In this document: piece by piece, positions 21,476-32,644 of the stretch
Position numbering within the stretch: the first letter of the stretch is position 1
Layout of the letters: the number at the start of each line of letters is the position of its first letter
From: Planoprotostelium fungivorum
Taxonomy: Eukaryota > Evosea > Variosea > Cavosteliida > Cavosteliaceae
Reading direction: 5' to 3'
DNA length: 64,000 bases
Assembly: GCA_003024175.1 (NCBI GenBank)
Contig: MDYQ01000048.1
Location: forward strand, 1 to 64,000
Made by a program: the position numbers and the translations under genes
Notes under the pieces: generated by a model
Database searches by the model: none
Told to the model about the DNA's origin: nothing
Seen by the model: only the letters and a program-made list of their open reading frames with translations

Positions 21476-23800
21476 ATGCCCGCTCATCAGGGTGAAGATC
21501 TCTTTCGCGAGACATTCATGGGTCAGGTATGTCTTCCATTGTTGTCTGGCAACACCGTCCGACACTCAGTAGGCGATGAGGATTGTGTCAGGTAACCAGT
21601 GCCTGCTTTACCCCGACGAGGACAGGGCAACACAAGGATTACCCATTGTGCTGAAGTCAATGAACGAAGAGAGGCTGCGGCAGAAGAAAGAGAAAGAAGA
21701 AGCACAGAAGAGGAAAGAAGCTAGAGAGGAGAAGAAGAAGCAAGAGAGGGTGAGATGAGACCGCTGTGCGGAATGTGAAACGATGTAGAGGGACAGAGGA
21801 GAGCTAGTCACGGAAGACAGAGACCAAGAGAAGGAGAAAGAAGAGATGCCAGAAGATTATCCGTTTTTAGTCACTTGGGACGATGAGAACGTGCGTGATG
21901 CAAGAGAGAATCGACACTGAACCTTCTCAGGATCCTCAAAACCCATTGAATTGGAGCACAGGGAAGAAGGTGAAGGCTCATCATCAGCCCACATCCATCT
22001 CACTCCATCCACATCTCAACCACATCGTCTGAATTTGAAAAAAGGTTTTCGTAACGTTTGGAATCTGTCTCATCACAGTGGCCATCTACATCGGTTCCGC
22101 CATCTATTCTCAAGGTATCGAGAATGTCACCGTTGACCTCGGAGTCAACCAAGTGAGCACAGTCACATTCCACAGCCGATTGATTCCTTCAGACTGACGC
22201 CGTGCTCGGTCTGAGTCTGTTCGTCCTGGGCTACGGTCTCGGCCCCATGATCTGGGCACCCATGAGTGAGATCCCAGCCATTGGAAGGATGCCTGTGTAC
22301 ATCTTCACCCTCATCGCATTCGTCGCCATTCAGGTTGTCCATCGATCACCATCATCCACATCATCAGATCACCTTCCACCACATCATCATCTCACGAGAT
22401 GAAAGGTTCCCACCGCTCTAATTCAATCGCTGGGTGGACTCTTGGCCCTACGATTTGCCGCCGGATTTATCGGTTCACCCTCTTTGGCCACTGGAGGTGC
22501 CTCTCTCAACGACATCTACACTCCAAAGAAGAGAGCTTACTCCCTCGGTGTGTGGGGTGCCGCCGCTGCCTGTGGTCCGGTGAGAACAATAAAATAGAAT
22601 AAAATAAGCTGACGAAAACAGGTGATGGGACCCGTCGTTGGTAAGATCGATGGCGAGTTGTAGATTGACGGTGATAGGTGGTTTCGCAGCAGAAGCGAAC
22701 GGCTGGAGGTGGACCATCTACGAGCTGCTGTGGCTGAGTGGGGGAGCTCTCATTTTCCTCCTCTTCTGCATGCCGGAGACCAACTCGATGACCATATTGA
22801 CCAGAAAGGCCAGGAGGATCAGGAAACTCACCGGAGACGATCGGTGGAAGTCGGCTGGTGACATCGAGACAGAGAAGATGACCCCCGTACAGGTGACATT
22901 CATCATCCGTCACAACATGATCATCATCCATCACACGATCATCATCCATCACACGATCATCACCCATCACACGATCGTCGTTGTGAAAAAAGTTCTCACC
23001 GTGGGACAGATTGTGCAGATGACACTCGTCTTTCCCTTCGTGTTGACCTTCACCGAACCCATCGTCTTCTTCTTGAACCTGTACACGGCACTGGTCTACG
23101 GTCTTCTCTACATTTGGTTCGAGAGTTTCCCCATCGTCTTCATTGGAATCTACGGGTTCACACTTGGCCTGGAGGGAGTGGCCTTCTTGGGCATTCTGGT
23201 TGGCACTGTCATTGGCTTCATCTCACTCGCCATCTATCTCAGAGTTCACTTGGAGCCTAAATTTGACAGTGAAGCGGAAGAAGATGGAGGAGAGGTGTGA
23301 AGTTTTTCTCATCGACATCATCGACATCGCCTCACCGTTTTATAGAAGGGAACGATTCTACCAGAGCAGAGACTTCCACCCGCCTTCGTGGCTTCCATCT
23401 GCTTCCCCCTCTGTCTCTTCCTCTTCGGGTGGTTGTCCCGAGAGAGCATCATCTGGGTGGTGCCCCTCCTGTGCACCCTCCTCTTTGGGATCGGCATCTA
23501 TCTCTTCTTCATGGCCGTGCTCAACTACCTGCCCGATGCATACCCCACCAAAGCTGCCTCCGTTCTGGCCGGTAACGATTTCTTCCGAAGTTCTTTCGGT
23601 GGTGGTGAGTGACAATGCGATGATGCGACGTGCTGAGTGTCACAGCGTTTCCCCTCTTTGCGTCGGCGATGTACAATAATCTGGGGGTGGGGTGGGCCAG
23701 CAGCACATTGGGTTTCATCTCTCTGGCCATGATTCCCATTCCCTTCGTACTCTACTTTTACGGAGACAAGATCCGAGAGAAATCAAAGTATACTGGATAA
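21476..23800 (+). CDS. MFS drug/polyamine:H+ antiporter (DHA1 type)
   Basis: A charged cytosolic N-terminus (QCLLYPDEDRATQG, then a KKEKEEAQKRKEARE helix) leads to DPQNPLNWSTGKK, the hallmark before the first span in fungal-type DHA1 carriers such as Tpo1. Motifs that follow include LGLSLFVLGYGLGPMIWAPM and PVYIFTLIAF, then RFAAGFIGSPSLATGGASLN, WGAAAACGPVMGPVVGGFA and WRWTIYELLWLSGGAL. The second half has LNLYTALVYGLLYIWFESFP, a break in the loop, LCLFLFGWLSRESIIWVVP, and the ending IPIPFVLYFYGDKIREKSK. Twelve spans are expected. Relatives export polyamines and drugs with proton uptake at the plasma membrane or vacuole. Around twelve introns are inferred; one near 22.9 kb has a short minisatellite. 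The closeness to fungal carriers is notable. Confidence 0.88.
22911..22978 (+). repeat. Intronic 18-bp tandem repeat
   Basis: Three near-identical copies of CATCATCCATCACACGAT-like units occur back to back in an intron of the MFS carrier, between PVQ and VLTVGQIVQ. They are in frame with the flanking exons, so a gene finder could retain them as coding; the His/Ile repeat they would encode argues against it. Confidence 0.7.
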
Positions 23801-23953
23801 GCAGAAAGTGTACCAAATGAAGAAAGACAATGATGTCTACGCGTAAAATAATTCTTTATATACAATTCTCAATTGAAGTCACTGATGTCGAAGCTGCTCC
23901 TCTTGCTGTCTGGCACAGTCAATATCCCGATCTATCACAAGTCATTCTCCACG

Positions 23954-24957
23954 TCATGCGATGAGATGTACCTCTTCCAGAGTGACCTCGGGAAGGCTCC
24001 CGCGTGGCAACATGTTCAGACTGCTCGCGCTGTCCTGCATCTTGACTCTCTTTCTACTGATCTCTTGGCTCTTCTTCGGAGTTCTCTTACCGGTGGAGGG
24101 GGCAAATCTGCCACGAGTGACCACCTGATCGAAAGAGATGACCATGTGGAAAAACTTTTTTGCATCGAGTCCAACGTACAACACGTGAGAGGACACATAC
24201 ACTTCTGTTCGAATGTCAACATGAACAGTCAGTGCCCCGTCTTTACCTTTTCCATCTCGGGTCTGGATGTTATCTCGGACCAACTGTTTGTCTCCAGGCT
24301 TCAAATCGATGATGTCGATCCTCGTCCTCCATTTGTTAATCATGTAAGGCCAAATCTCATTCATGTCTGCCTCTAAGTTAGTTCGGCTACCAAGACGATG
24401 TTTTGAATCGACCTTTGTCTCTCTCGTTGGACGTGCTCCGAATGCACTCCACCTCATCGGCACCGTCCCATTTGATGAGTTTGGCTACGGGATTAGCTGC
24501 ACCCTGGACCATGGACAACCATTGTTGCTCCTCGAAGCCGAGAGAGTCCACTCGGTAGAGGGGTAAATCGGTCTTGTTCGCCTGAATAAATAGCGCGACA
24601 GCGTTGGTCCGATCGGGCAATGCAGCTACTCTCAGATGGAGTTGGTGCGTCTGACCCAAAGATGTGAAATGGATGAAGCCTTCTCCCCCCTGACCCTGTT
24701 TCTCGAAGAGAGTCTCAGCGACCACTTCCCAGACGTCCGAAGAAAGGGAGCCAAAGATGCCATCACTGGTGAAGATTAGAGAATTGTTGTTCCGCTCCCC
24801 CTCACCGTCGCGAATAAGAGATGGAGTCCACTTGGCTTTGGTCCAGAGAGAGAATTCGCATGGCAGCTGGATTTATGTAGGTTATGTTCACCTTCATTCC
24901 ATCTTTCGACTCGAAAACAACAACCCCCTCAGAAGATAGAGACAAGATGGACTCCAT
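23954..24957 (-). CDS. PAS-domain protein, function unknown
   Basis: The N-terminal PAS fold reads MESILSLSSEGVVVFESKDG, ITYINPAAMRILSLDQSQ, then over a phase-2 intron DGIFGSLSSDVWEVVAETLF, GFIHFTSLGQTHQLHLRVAA and NAVALFIQ. A linker with LPLYRVDSLGFEEQQWLSMV follows, and a C-terminal region MNEIWPYMINKWRTRIDI ... ALTVHVDIRTEVYVSSHVLY ending EVTLEEVHLIA. PAS folds sense small ligands or mediate dimers. No kinase or other output domain is seen, so it may be a stand-alone adaptor. The frame stays open upstream of the chosen ATG (TRRTESERKASA), so an earlier exon may exist. Confidence 0.6.
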
Positions 24958-25319
24958 TGCAGATGCTTTCCGTTCACTTTCTGTTCTCCTTGTTTCCTGA
25001 GCAACGATATCTAATAAACCCCCCGCTCCCGTTACCGTCTTTGTAGTGTACCCTTCATTTTCACATTTTTTCAAGCACAATCAAGTCATGTGTGCCTATC
25101 TTTATGTACTCGGGCGATGATCTCTTGCTTCTCTGTCATGACAAATGAACACTTGGAGGATAAACGCGACCATTGTTATGGAAAAACCAACTTGAAAATA
25201 GAAGATTGAATCAGTTGGATTCCCCACAGTCATCGTCTTCTCTTTATCTCTCTCTTTCTTCTCTCTTGATTCGTCTCTTCTCTCTCGGTCTCTCTTTCAT
25301 CCTCTCTTGCATTCTCCCC

Positions 25320-27592
25320 TCATTCTCTCATCTTCTTCTTCACGGTACATGGCTTCTTCACGTTGAATAGACACATCTTATGTACTGCAAAACCACAATT
25401 ACCACACTGGAAATGCTGTGCTCTCACGTTATTCTCTCCTTCACGTCAAGATGTGATGATGTGATGATGTGATGATGTGATGATGTGATGATGTGATGAT
25501 GTGAAGATGTGAAGAATGCGTGATGAACGATCGATGATGGATGATCACCTGATGGATGCCCCATATGTTATTGTGACACTGATGGCAAGACTGAGGGGTC
25601 ACAAAGGCGTGAGGCACGAATGAATGTTCCACCCTGTCCGTGATCATCGATGTGACGTTACTGGGCATGCCCCCCGATGTACCTATCACTCTCAACGTCC
25701 TCTGAATGACTCCACTCACTGTGTGTCCTCTGTCGGTTGAATGTGTCTCCGTTTGCTTGTTCGGTCAGCATACTCTGAGGTGCTGCCTTGGCTGACATGG
25801 AAGAGATCTGTTGGGATTGAGTCCATCGTGATTTGTGTGGTGTTGTATGCGATGACTATCATCATGGGGTGATGATGATGAGATGATGAAGTGATGATGT
25901 TGGCAATGATGAGGAGGAGCGTGAGTTGTTCTGTGATAGACTCACACTTCTCTCTCTTCCTATGACACGAGACGGTGATCCCTGTTTCCTTGCAATCTGT
26001 TCCATCAACGCACTGCACTCTTGCATCTACCCCCGTCACTCTCTAACTCCACCGTAACACTCACCGGTATGCTTTGGTTCTTGAACTTGAATATCCGCAG
26101 ACTCTTCCTGAGAGCCTTCGATGCTTCATCAAACCTCCCCGCCTCCATGTACGCTTTACACAACCCCACTCCCGCCGTCGCCTGCACCATTCAGTATGTG
26201 ATGCTTGACACTTGACGTGTGACATCTGACGTATGACATGGGATGATCACCAGAGTGTCCAAGATTCCGTTCTCTTTCGCCACATCGACTGATTTCTCGT
26301 AGCAGAGGATGGTATTGGTTGAATCGTTCTTACTGAAGTAGAAAGATCCCAGTCTCTCCAGCATCTTTGAAACTTGAGCGGAATCGTTCGTCTTTCGGTA
26401 TAGATCTAGACTGAGCCTTCCATAGATGATGCCCTGATGATAGAGTCAATCACCATCGTGCCGATGATCGAGATCATGTGGAAGATGACGATCGTCAGGT
26501 GAAGATTCAGACTCACTTGATCCAATCTTCCCTTGGCACACTCTGCCACAGCCAGACCACCGAAGCTCTGTGCCATTCCCCTCTGGTGTCCTATCGTCTC
26601 GAAGATGCTGGATGACCTCATGTAGAACTCGATGGAAGACTCCATGTCGCCCATGATGTAATTGGCCGTCGCCACTTCATTCAGACACACCGCCAGTGCA
26701 TGCACATCTCCTGCGTCCGATCAGATCACCATCACCATCGTGATGACTTTGGACACTCACTCGACTTCTCCAGGAGTCTGGCCGACCTCTCGAAGAGGTC
26801 TAAGACGAGAGAAAAATCGGTGCCCAATTTGAGTTGACAGTTGGCGATGTACATGAGACAGATGCCACAGCCGAAACCGTCTTGCATGTCCGTGCGGAGG
26901 ACGAGACTCTCGTTGAAGAAGTCGAGAGACTTCTGGATGGCCTCTTCATTGTAATGATTCCATCCCATGTGAAAGAGACAAGTCGCTTCTCCATTCTTAT
27001 CTGATAGCAGACGGAACACTGGGTCGTGTTGGATCGAATGGTAAGCATCGAATGTGATATGGAATAGGAGTGAAGATGATGGGAATAAGGTGTTACCTTC
27101 CATCGCGTCTCTGTATTTTCTCGAAGAACGCTTGTATTTTCCCTGTCTCTGATAGATGTCAGCCAGGGTGCTATGTATCTTGACCAGTATCTCTCTTCGA
27201 TGATACTTTTCCGTCTTTGGGTCGTGGAAATCCTTCAGGCTGCGATTCAAATGATGGACGGCCTATAATCAGATCAGATTTCGGTCGATCTCTATACGAC
27301 GAACCTTGGCGTAATCGCCAAGATGATAGTATGCCTCTCCCAATTGCCACTGCGAATTACATCGCTCTTCATCGTCTGAGAGATATCTTAGTCGATAAGG
27401 CGTTACGGATTGATTATTACCTATATCCGCAATAACATCGATCACACTCTCGATCTTCTCTTTTGCAGCTAAGAATCGACCCGATTGCATGTCCCTCTGT
27501 CCACTGAGAATCTGATAGACGGCAGCAATCTTCGTCTTCGATTGAACCCGCAAGTGATTCCCCTTCCCTCCAGAGGAGGGTGATACCATCAT
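25320..27592 (-). CDS. TPR protein with C-terminal C1 zinc-finger domain
   Basis: The start is MMVSPSSGGKGNHLRVQSK. The bulk is tetratricopeptide repeats: CNSQWQLGEAYYHLGDYAKV, KIHSTLADIYQRQGKYKRSS, GEATCLFHMGWNHYNEEAIQ, CLMYIANCQLKLGTD, LNEVATANYIMGDMESSIEF and AGVGLCKAYMEAGRFDEASK, a layout like GPSM or rapsyn-type arrays. Two terminal exons then supply a C1 domain: HSFVPHAFVTPQSCHQC, IWG, then CGNCGFAVHKMCLFNVKKPC. The spacing H-x12-C-x2-C ... C-x2-C-x4-H-x2-C-x7-C matches the C1 consensus, which binds two zinc ions and in typical members diacylglycerol. Rapsyn has TPRs and a C-terminal RING, so this combination differs. A polybasic tail, CTVKKKMRE, ends the protein. The exact joint inside the C1 domain (25440) is uncertain. 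Confidence 0.75.
25445..25512. repeat. GATGATGTGAT tandem repeat
   Basis: Six or seven copies of GATGATGTGAT-like 11-mers lie in the intron that separates the two halves of the C1 domain. Only the intron is affected. Confidence 0.85.
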
Positions 27593-27716
27593 GTTGCTGC
27601 CTCTGGTCTGTCAGATTACATACGTCTCTTCCATTCAAAGTTCAGAAATTTCAATGATTCTTCCAACGAGACACCCATCAGACATCACCAATACCAGCAT
27701 CATGATCTCTAGGTCT

Positions 27717-30670
27717 TTAATTCATGTACCGGTTGTACCATAGAACTGCGTTGACTGCCTGATCTGCATCTTGCTCTGCTGCCACGATCGCATGACCCGC
27801 CTTGGGGTACATCTTCACGTGTGTATCCACTCCTCTCTCCTTCAATGCATAATACATCGACAGACCCTGTGAAGGAGGTACTCTCCTATCACTATCTCCC
27901 AATATGAACAGTGTGGGTGTCTGTCAACATCTCAGCCACGAGGTGAGACGAAGATCATCCATCACCTTCACTTGATCTACGTGTCGGAAAGGTGATATAT
28001 CGTACATCTTCTGAACCTGATGATGATGAGATCGTCTCGTGTTCATCTCCTCCCACCTGCGAGTGATGTGTGGCTCCCGCCTCAACGAGAGACCACTCTG
28101 GAATATCTGTCGTGCAGTAGAGCGATGCCACGTGAGTCACTGGATTACGCAGAGTCACAGCTCTGAATCGTGTAGTCGTGCCCACGAGGAAGCCACCTGT
28201 GGATCGATCAACACGTGAGATGATGAAGAAGGGGCACCGATGAGGCCACCGTGTGAGCCACCGTTGTAGAACTGCCTCTCTCCGTCTGTCTGTGGGAAGT
28301 TCAGGAGAAAATCGTCGAGTGAATCCTGAGGGGGTGAGACGTTCGTCTACAACGAGACGATGTTCACCGTGCAGTCTCTGACATCCTGTTGGCCACAGTT
28401 ACCGGGGAGGGATTCTAATGTCTTCTGACCGTAACCTAATGATCCTCTGTAGTTCACTGCATCGTTTTAGATGCCTTCGCATGCACATCGTGTGATGATG
28501 ATGATCAATGAAGTGAAGATGGTGAGATGATGAATGAATCTACCTGATACGACTGCGTATCCCAGAAGGGCCCAGAAGGAAAAGGAGACGGAATATTCCT
28601 TGGCCACAGCTGTGAAGATGTCATCATGATGTCATCATGATGTCGCAAAGGAGAGAACACTTACCACTGTGAGGACCTCCGTGAGCGAATAAGAGAACCG
28701 GAATTTTCTCGGAAATTGTAGAGGGGGGAGGTAGCAACCAAGTGTATTCCCAACTTTCCGGGAAATTTCCGAGAGTTTTCGTACCGCTATTCACCTCTTC
28801 CAGCTTGTCTACCGTTTCTGCTTCGAATGTCATCATCCATCTACAACGAGACAAAATTTGTATGTCACCGTTGATGCCGCCCTGTATGGACCACACGTTC
28901 GAATGCTCCACGTGCAATTTCTGGCTCGTTGTAGATGCCTTCGTGAGGGTAATGTGAGGCAAAACGTTGATTGAACTGGTGATCGAGATGATGGTACCAT
29001 TCGTCAGACAGTCTGTGGGCGTGAAGGCACAATCATTTGGGCCTCGTATCACCTTGCACTCATCACTAGGAATTTTCTTGGAATTCTCACCTCTGGGATG
29101 CTGTTCTCTTTACGTATATCTACAACGAGAGCGACCTATGTGAGTCAGCCCCAACAACAAAATAAATCGAAATGAGATGAATCTCACTTTGTCGCTGTGA
29201 TGGAAGGATGATATGATCACGTGACTCTCATCGATGAAACATCTTGCGTTCAATCCAACGCTCGTCGGATAAATTCCTGGAAATCCTCCAGGAGAATCGG
29301 GTCGATCTACAACACCTACCAACGTGGTGATCTTTCTCTGCCGGACGTCATCTCAGAGTCATCATCACAACTCACATCAGACAGAGTGACCTTCTTCAGT
29401 GTGACACAAGAGCCGTGGAGATTTAACTCTTCTGAACTAACATAAACAACCTCTCTATCATCCGGTGTGTACCTACACTGTGTCAGAGAAATCACGCGAA
29501 GAATAAAGGAAGGTGAAAGAGAATAAAACAAACCTGGGTGTCCTGGCGATGGCATCTGAACCAGACAGGAGCGTTGTAGATTGAGATCTGATATCATACT
29601 CGTAGATGGAGCTTCTTCGGTTGAAACAATATCTCACACCATGCTTCCTGGTAGCATCTGCCCATCCCACAAACAACAGCCGCTCGTCTAAACACTCTTT
29701 CAGTCTCTCATCGTCATCATCATCGATCACGATGATGAAGTTTCTTTCACTCACTGTTAGTGTTAGCCCAACTCATTTGACCCAAAGATAATTTCTCTGG
29801 AATATTTTTTGCCTCTTCAATGGTGCCAGACTTGATGTTGAGGAGAAATAGTCTGGGTCTACTTTTTCCCTTGTAACCTTCACCCCTGCACACAATCAGT
29901 CACCAAAGGCTTACACTCTCTCTTCATACCAGTCCTCTTCTAACGTGTACTGATTACCTCGCGCCTGATGGAGTTTGAGATGATGCAAGTGATTGGAGGA
30001 TGAGATACCAGATGATATGATGAGGTTGAATGAAATTACCTCGGGCTGAACATCCTTCTCAGTGGACCAGAAAGAATGTGACTTTGGCTTGTTCAATTCG
30101 GCTGTATAGGCGATGGTCTCTCCATCCTCTGACCAACAAAGCTCTCCAAAGTGATCTGTCTTCGGTGTCAGATGCTCTTCCATCGACTGATCGAACCGTC
30201 ATTGTGGATGGCCGCATGTTTTCCCTTGGTCGGTATCACCGTGATCATCCTCTCCGAATTCCATATCTATCTATGAGTTAAAGAAGAAGAGGTGGCTCGA
30301 AAGTGACCTCGATGAAGTACGTCTCTTGACCTGGAGTCTCATCTTTCATCCTGATGATAGCCACCAGATCCTTCTTAGGATGAGGCGCATAGACGTGAAC
30401 CTTGGTCAATTCGGTTCTGAACTTCGTGTCGTGATATCCTGTCGAGACATCATCATGACGATCTTCATCACACGTACCTGATGAATGGTTGTTCCATTGC
30501 CTCAAAAATGTTCTGGTACTCTCGGTCACGAGATCGTTCTGGGAGAATCGAGCCAAGATGCTCTGTCCACCTTGTAACAACCAGATGCGGTTGACGGTAG
30601 GTACTTCTAACAGGTGTTGGTAAGTCAGGCAAGCCTTGACTTGTGTGGGGACGTCTTCACCGCTGGCCAT
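27717..30670 (-). CDS. APEH: Acylaminoacyl peptidase (APEH, S9C family)
   Basis: The start [20 protein letters not shown] is the first ATG in the open frame. The N-terminal half is a beta-propeller-like series of short exons (for example [48 protein letters not shown]). The hydrolase domain has [20 protein letters not shown], the nucleophile elbow [33 protein letters not shown], and [19 protein letters not shown] with [12 protein letters not shown] near the end. Ser, Asp and His of the triad are therefore all present. The enzyme removes N-acetylated amino acids from peptides in the cytosol. An intron splits codons immediately after the nucleophile motif, and the preceding intron carries CGTCTCGTTGTAGACG. 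The gene shares an 87-bp divergent promoter with the small CxxC gene. Confidence 0.9.
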
Positions 30671-30757
30671 CGATGCCGATGACGCAATATTGGTCTCGTC
30701 TACAAATGCCGAGCACCCCACAACAATCAAATCACATCAATCCACATTCAGCACGTC

Positions 30758-31006
30758 ATGGACAACACAAAGTCGAACGCAGAAAAGAAGACCATGTTCT
30801 GTTTTCACTGTAGAGAGGAGGTGAATAGACTCGATCATGTCATACAATCAGCAACATCTTCTCACGAACAGAAGGTGTTGGTAGAGGAAGCATTAACAGA
30901 CGGACACAACTTTGGTGCAGAGAAAGGCTGGGAGGACTTCGACCCAACATGGAATCCACCAGAGTACAAACGCCAGCAAGACTTCTTTGAAAAGAATAAA
31001 CAATGA
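30758..31006 (+). CDS. Small acidic CxxC protein, intronless
   Basis: This 82-residue protein has no intron, unusual here. It reads MDNTKSNAEKKTMFCFHCRE, then EVNRLDHVIQSATSSHEQK, an acidic stretch and ENPW-like DFDPTWNPPEYKRQQDFF, ending EKNKQ. One CFHC pair could bind half a zinc site or be redox active; no partner cysteines exist, so a dimeric site or metal-free fold is possible. AATAAA at 30995 lies inside the last codons, just before the TGA stop. It starts 87 bp from the divergent APEH gene. I do not recognise the family. Confidence 0.7.
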   Translation: MDNTKSNAEKKTMFCFHCREEVNRLDHVIQSATSSHEQKVLVEEALTDGHNFGAEKGWEDFDPTWNPPEYKRQQDFFEKNKQ

Positions 31007-31162
31007 ACAGTGCATTATTGTAACGAGGAATCAGACAATCTTGTGTTCATCATCTGGTGCATTTGATGACAAAAAATGGGAAGATGAGGGAGAATAAATT
31101 CATTTACAAATCGGCCCAAATTTTTTTGGATCAGAAACTAGATCACAACACAGACCATCGCG

Positions 31163-32615
31163 ATGGAGGTACTCCCGGCTGAGATTCTAGCTTTGCTGAT
31201 GGATCATCTCCTGGATAATCAGCTCTTACCTGTCTCGATGGTCTGCAAGCGCTGGCGACATTTGCTTTTCTCCATGTGCCATCGTTCCGTTCGCAGTGGA
31301 TTGGCCTTGGCCGCCCAATTCGGCTATATGTCTCTCATCTTGTGGTACGTTGATGTGCTACATTTTCCCACACACACCATCTGTGTCCATGCCGCAAAGG
31401 GAGGACAGAGTCAAGTTCTTCTGTGGGCAAGAGGCAGAGGATGCAAGTGGAACGCCTCCGTGACCAGTGCGGCAGCTCAAGCCGGCCGGCTTATCACCCT
31501 ACAATGGCTTCACGATAGAGGATGCAAGATCACCATGGACGCATTTCATCAGGCGACGGCCAGCGGACAACTCACAACATTGCAATGGCTCGCCAGCATC
31601 GGCTTCCGCCCCTCGACGAGGAATGCATTGATGCATGCATGCAGCCACGGCCAACTCAAGATCGCTAAATGGCTCGTCGAGACATTCGGTGCCCACTTCG
31701 ATAAATCGATCTGCAGTCTGGCCGCAGGAGGGGGACATCTTACAACACTTCAATGGTTAGTCAGCAGTGGTTGCGGTTGGTCTCGCTTCACGTGCAGTGC
31801 AGCAGCGGCAGGTGGTTACCTGGAAGTTCTTAAGGTAGGCGATCGCATGTGACAGAATGCACGATTCATACGATTCCAGTGGGCACATGAGAACGGATGT
31901 CCATGGTCAAGTAGCACTTGTAGCACTGCCGCTCAGTCGGGTCATCTGAAGACGTTGCAATGGGCCAGGAGGATGAATTGTCCGTGGGACTCTTCGACTT
32001 GTAGAGGAGCCGCAGCTGGAGGTCATCTCAAAGTCCTGAAATGGGCGAGGGCTAATGGATGCCCGTGGGACATAGAGACATGCAAGGCGGCCGCTGAGAA
32101 TGGGTATCTGTCCGTGTTGAAATGGGCGAGAGAGAACGATTGTGATTGGGGAAAAGGGAAAGAAGTTTGTGAACGAGCGGCATCCAGAGGTTATCTCACG
32201 ATCGTGCAGGTGATGTCAACATCATCGTGCAAATGTCATTGATCGTCATCCGGTGATTGCTGACCGTCACTAGTGGGCGAGGGAAAACGGAGCAGAGTGG
32301 ACGTGCTCTACCTTCGCAGCAGCTGCGGCCGGAGGATTTCTGCCTCTCTTAAAGTGGCTGCGTCAGAACAACTGTCCTTGGGATGAGAACGTCATCGTCT
32401 ATTCGGAGAGATACGGATACAAGGAGGCCCTACATTGGGCCATTGAAGAGGGTTTTCCTTGTCCTTGGTGGCTGTCTAAGAAGATGGGAATCGAACCGAG
32501 GAAGAGGAGGAACAGGGGACCGCTTGAACAACAGGCGACACAGGATGATGACAATGAAGAGGCGGAGATGTCTTCAGAGGATGACGAATGGAACGACAAT
32601 ACGATGGAATTGTAG
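31163..32615 (+). CDS. F-box protein with ankyrin-like WARxNGCPW repeats
   Basis: The F-box opens the protein: MEVLPAEILALLMDHLLDNQ, LLPVSMVCKRWRHLL. It is followed by about ten repeats of roughly 28-34 residues, such as LQWLHDRGCKITMDAFHQAT, VLKWARANGCPWDIETCKAA and VLKWARENDCDWGKGKEVCE. The tail is acidic (DDDNEEAEMSSEDDEWNDN). Two short introns (after LEVLK near 31834 and after YLTIVQ near 32210) split repeats and join in frame to WAHENGCPW and WARENGAEW. F-box proteins present substrates to SCF ubiquitin ligases; the repeats would choose the target. Repeats of this exact style are common in large DNA viruses of amoebae and in protists. Here the introns and flanking host genes show a resident nuclear gene. 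Confidence 0.88.
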
Positions 32616-32644
32616 GAGAATAGATGAAGAGAGTTTGTGAAGAA

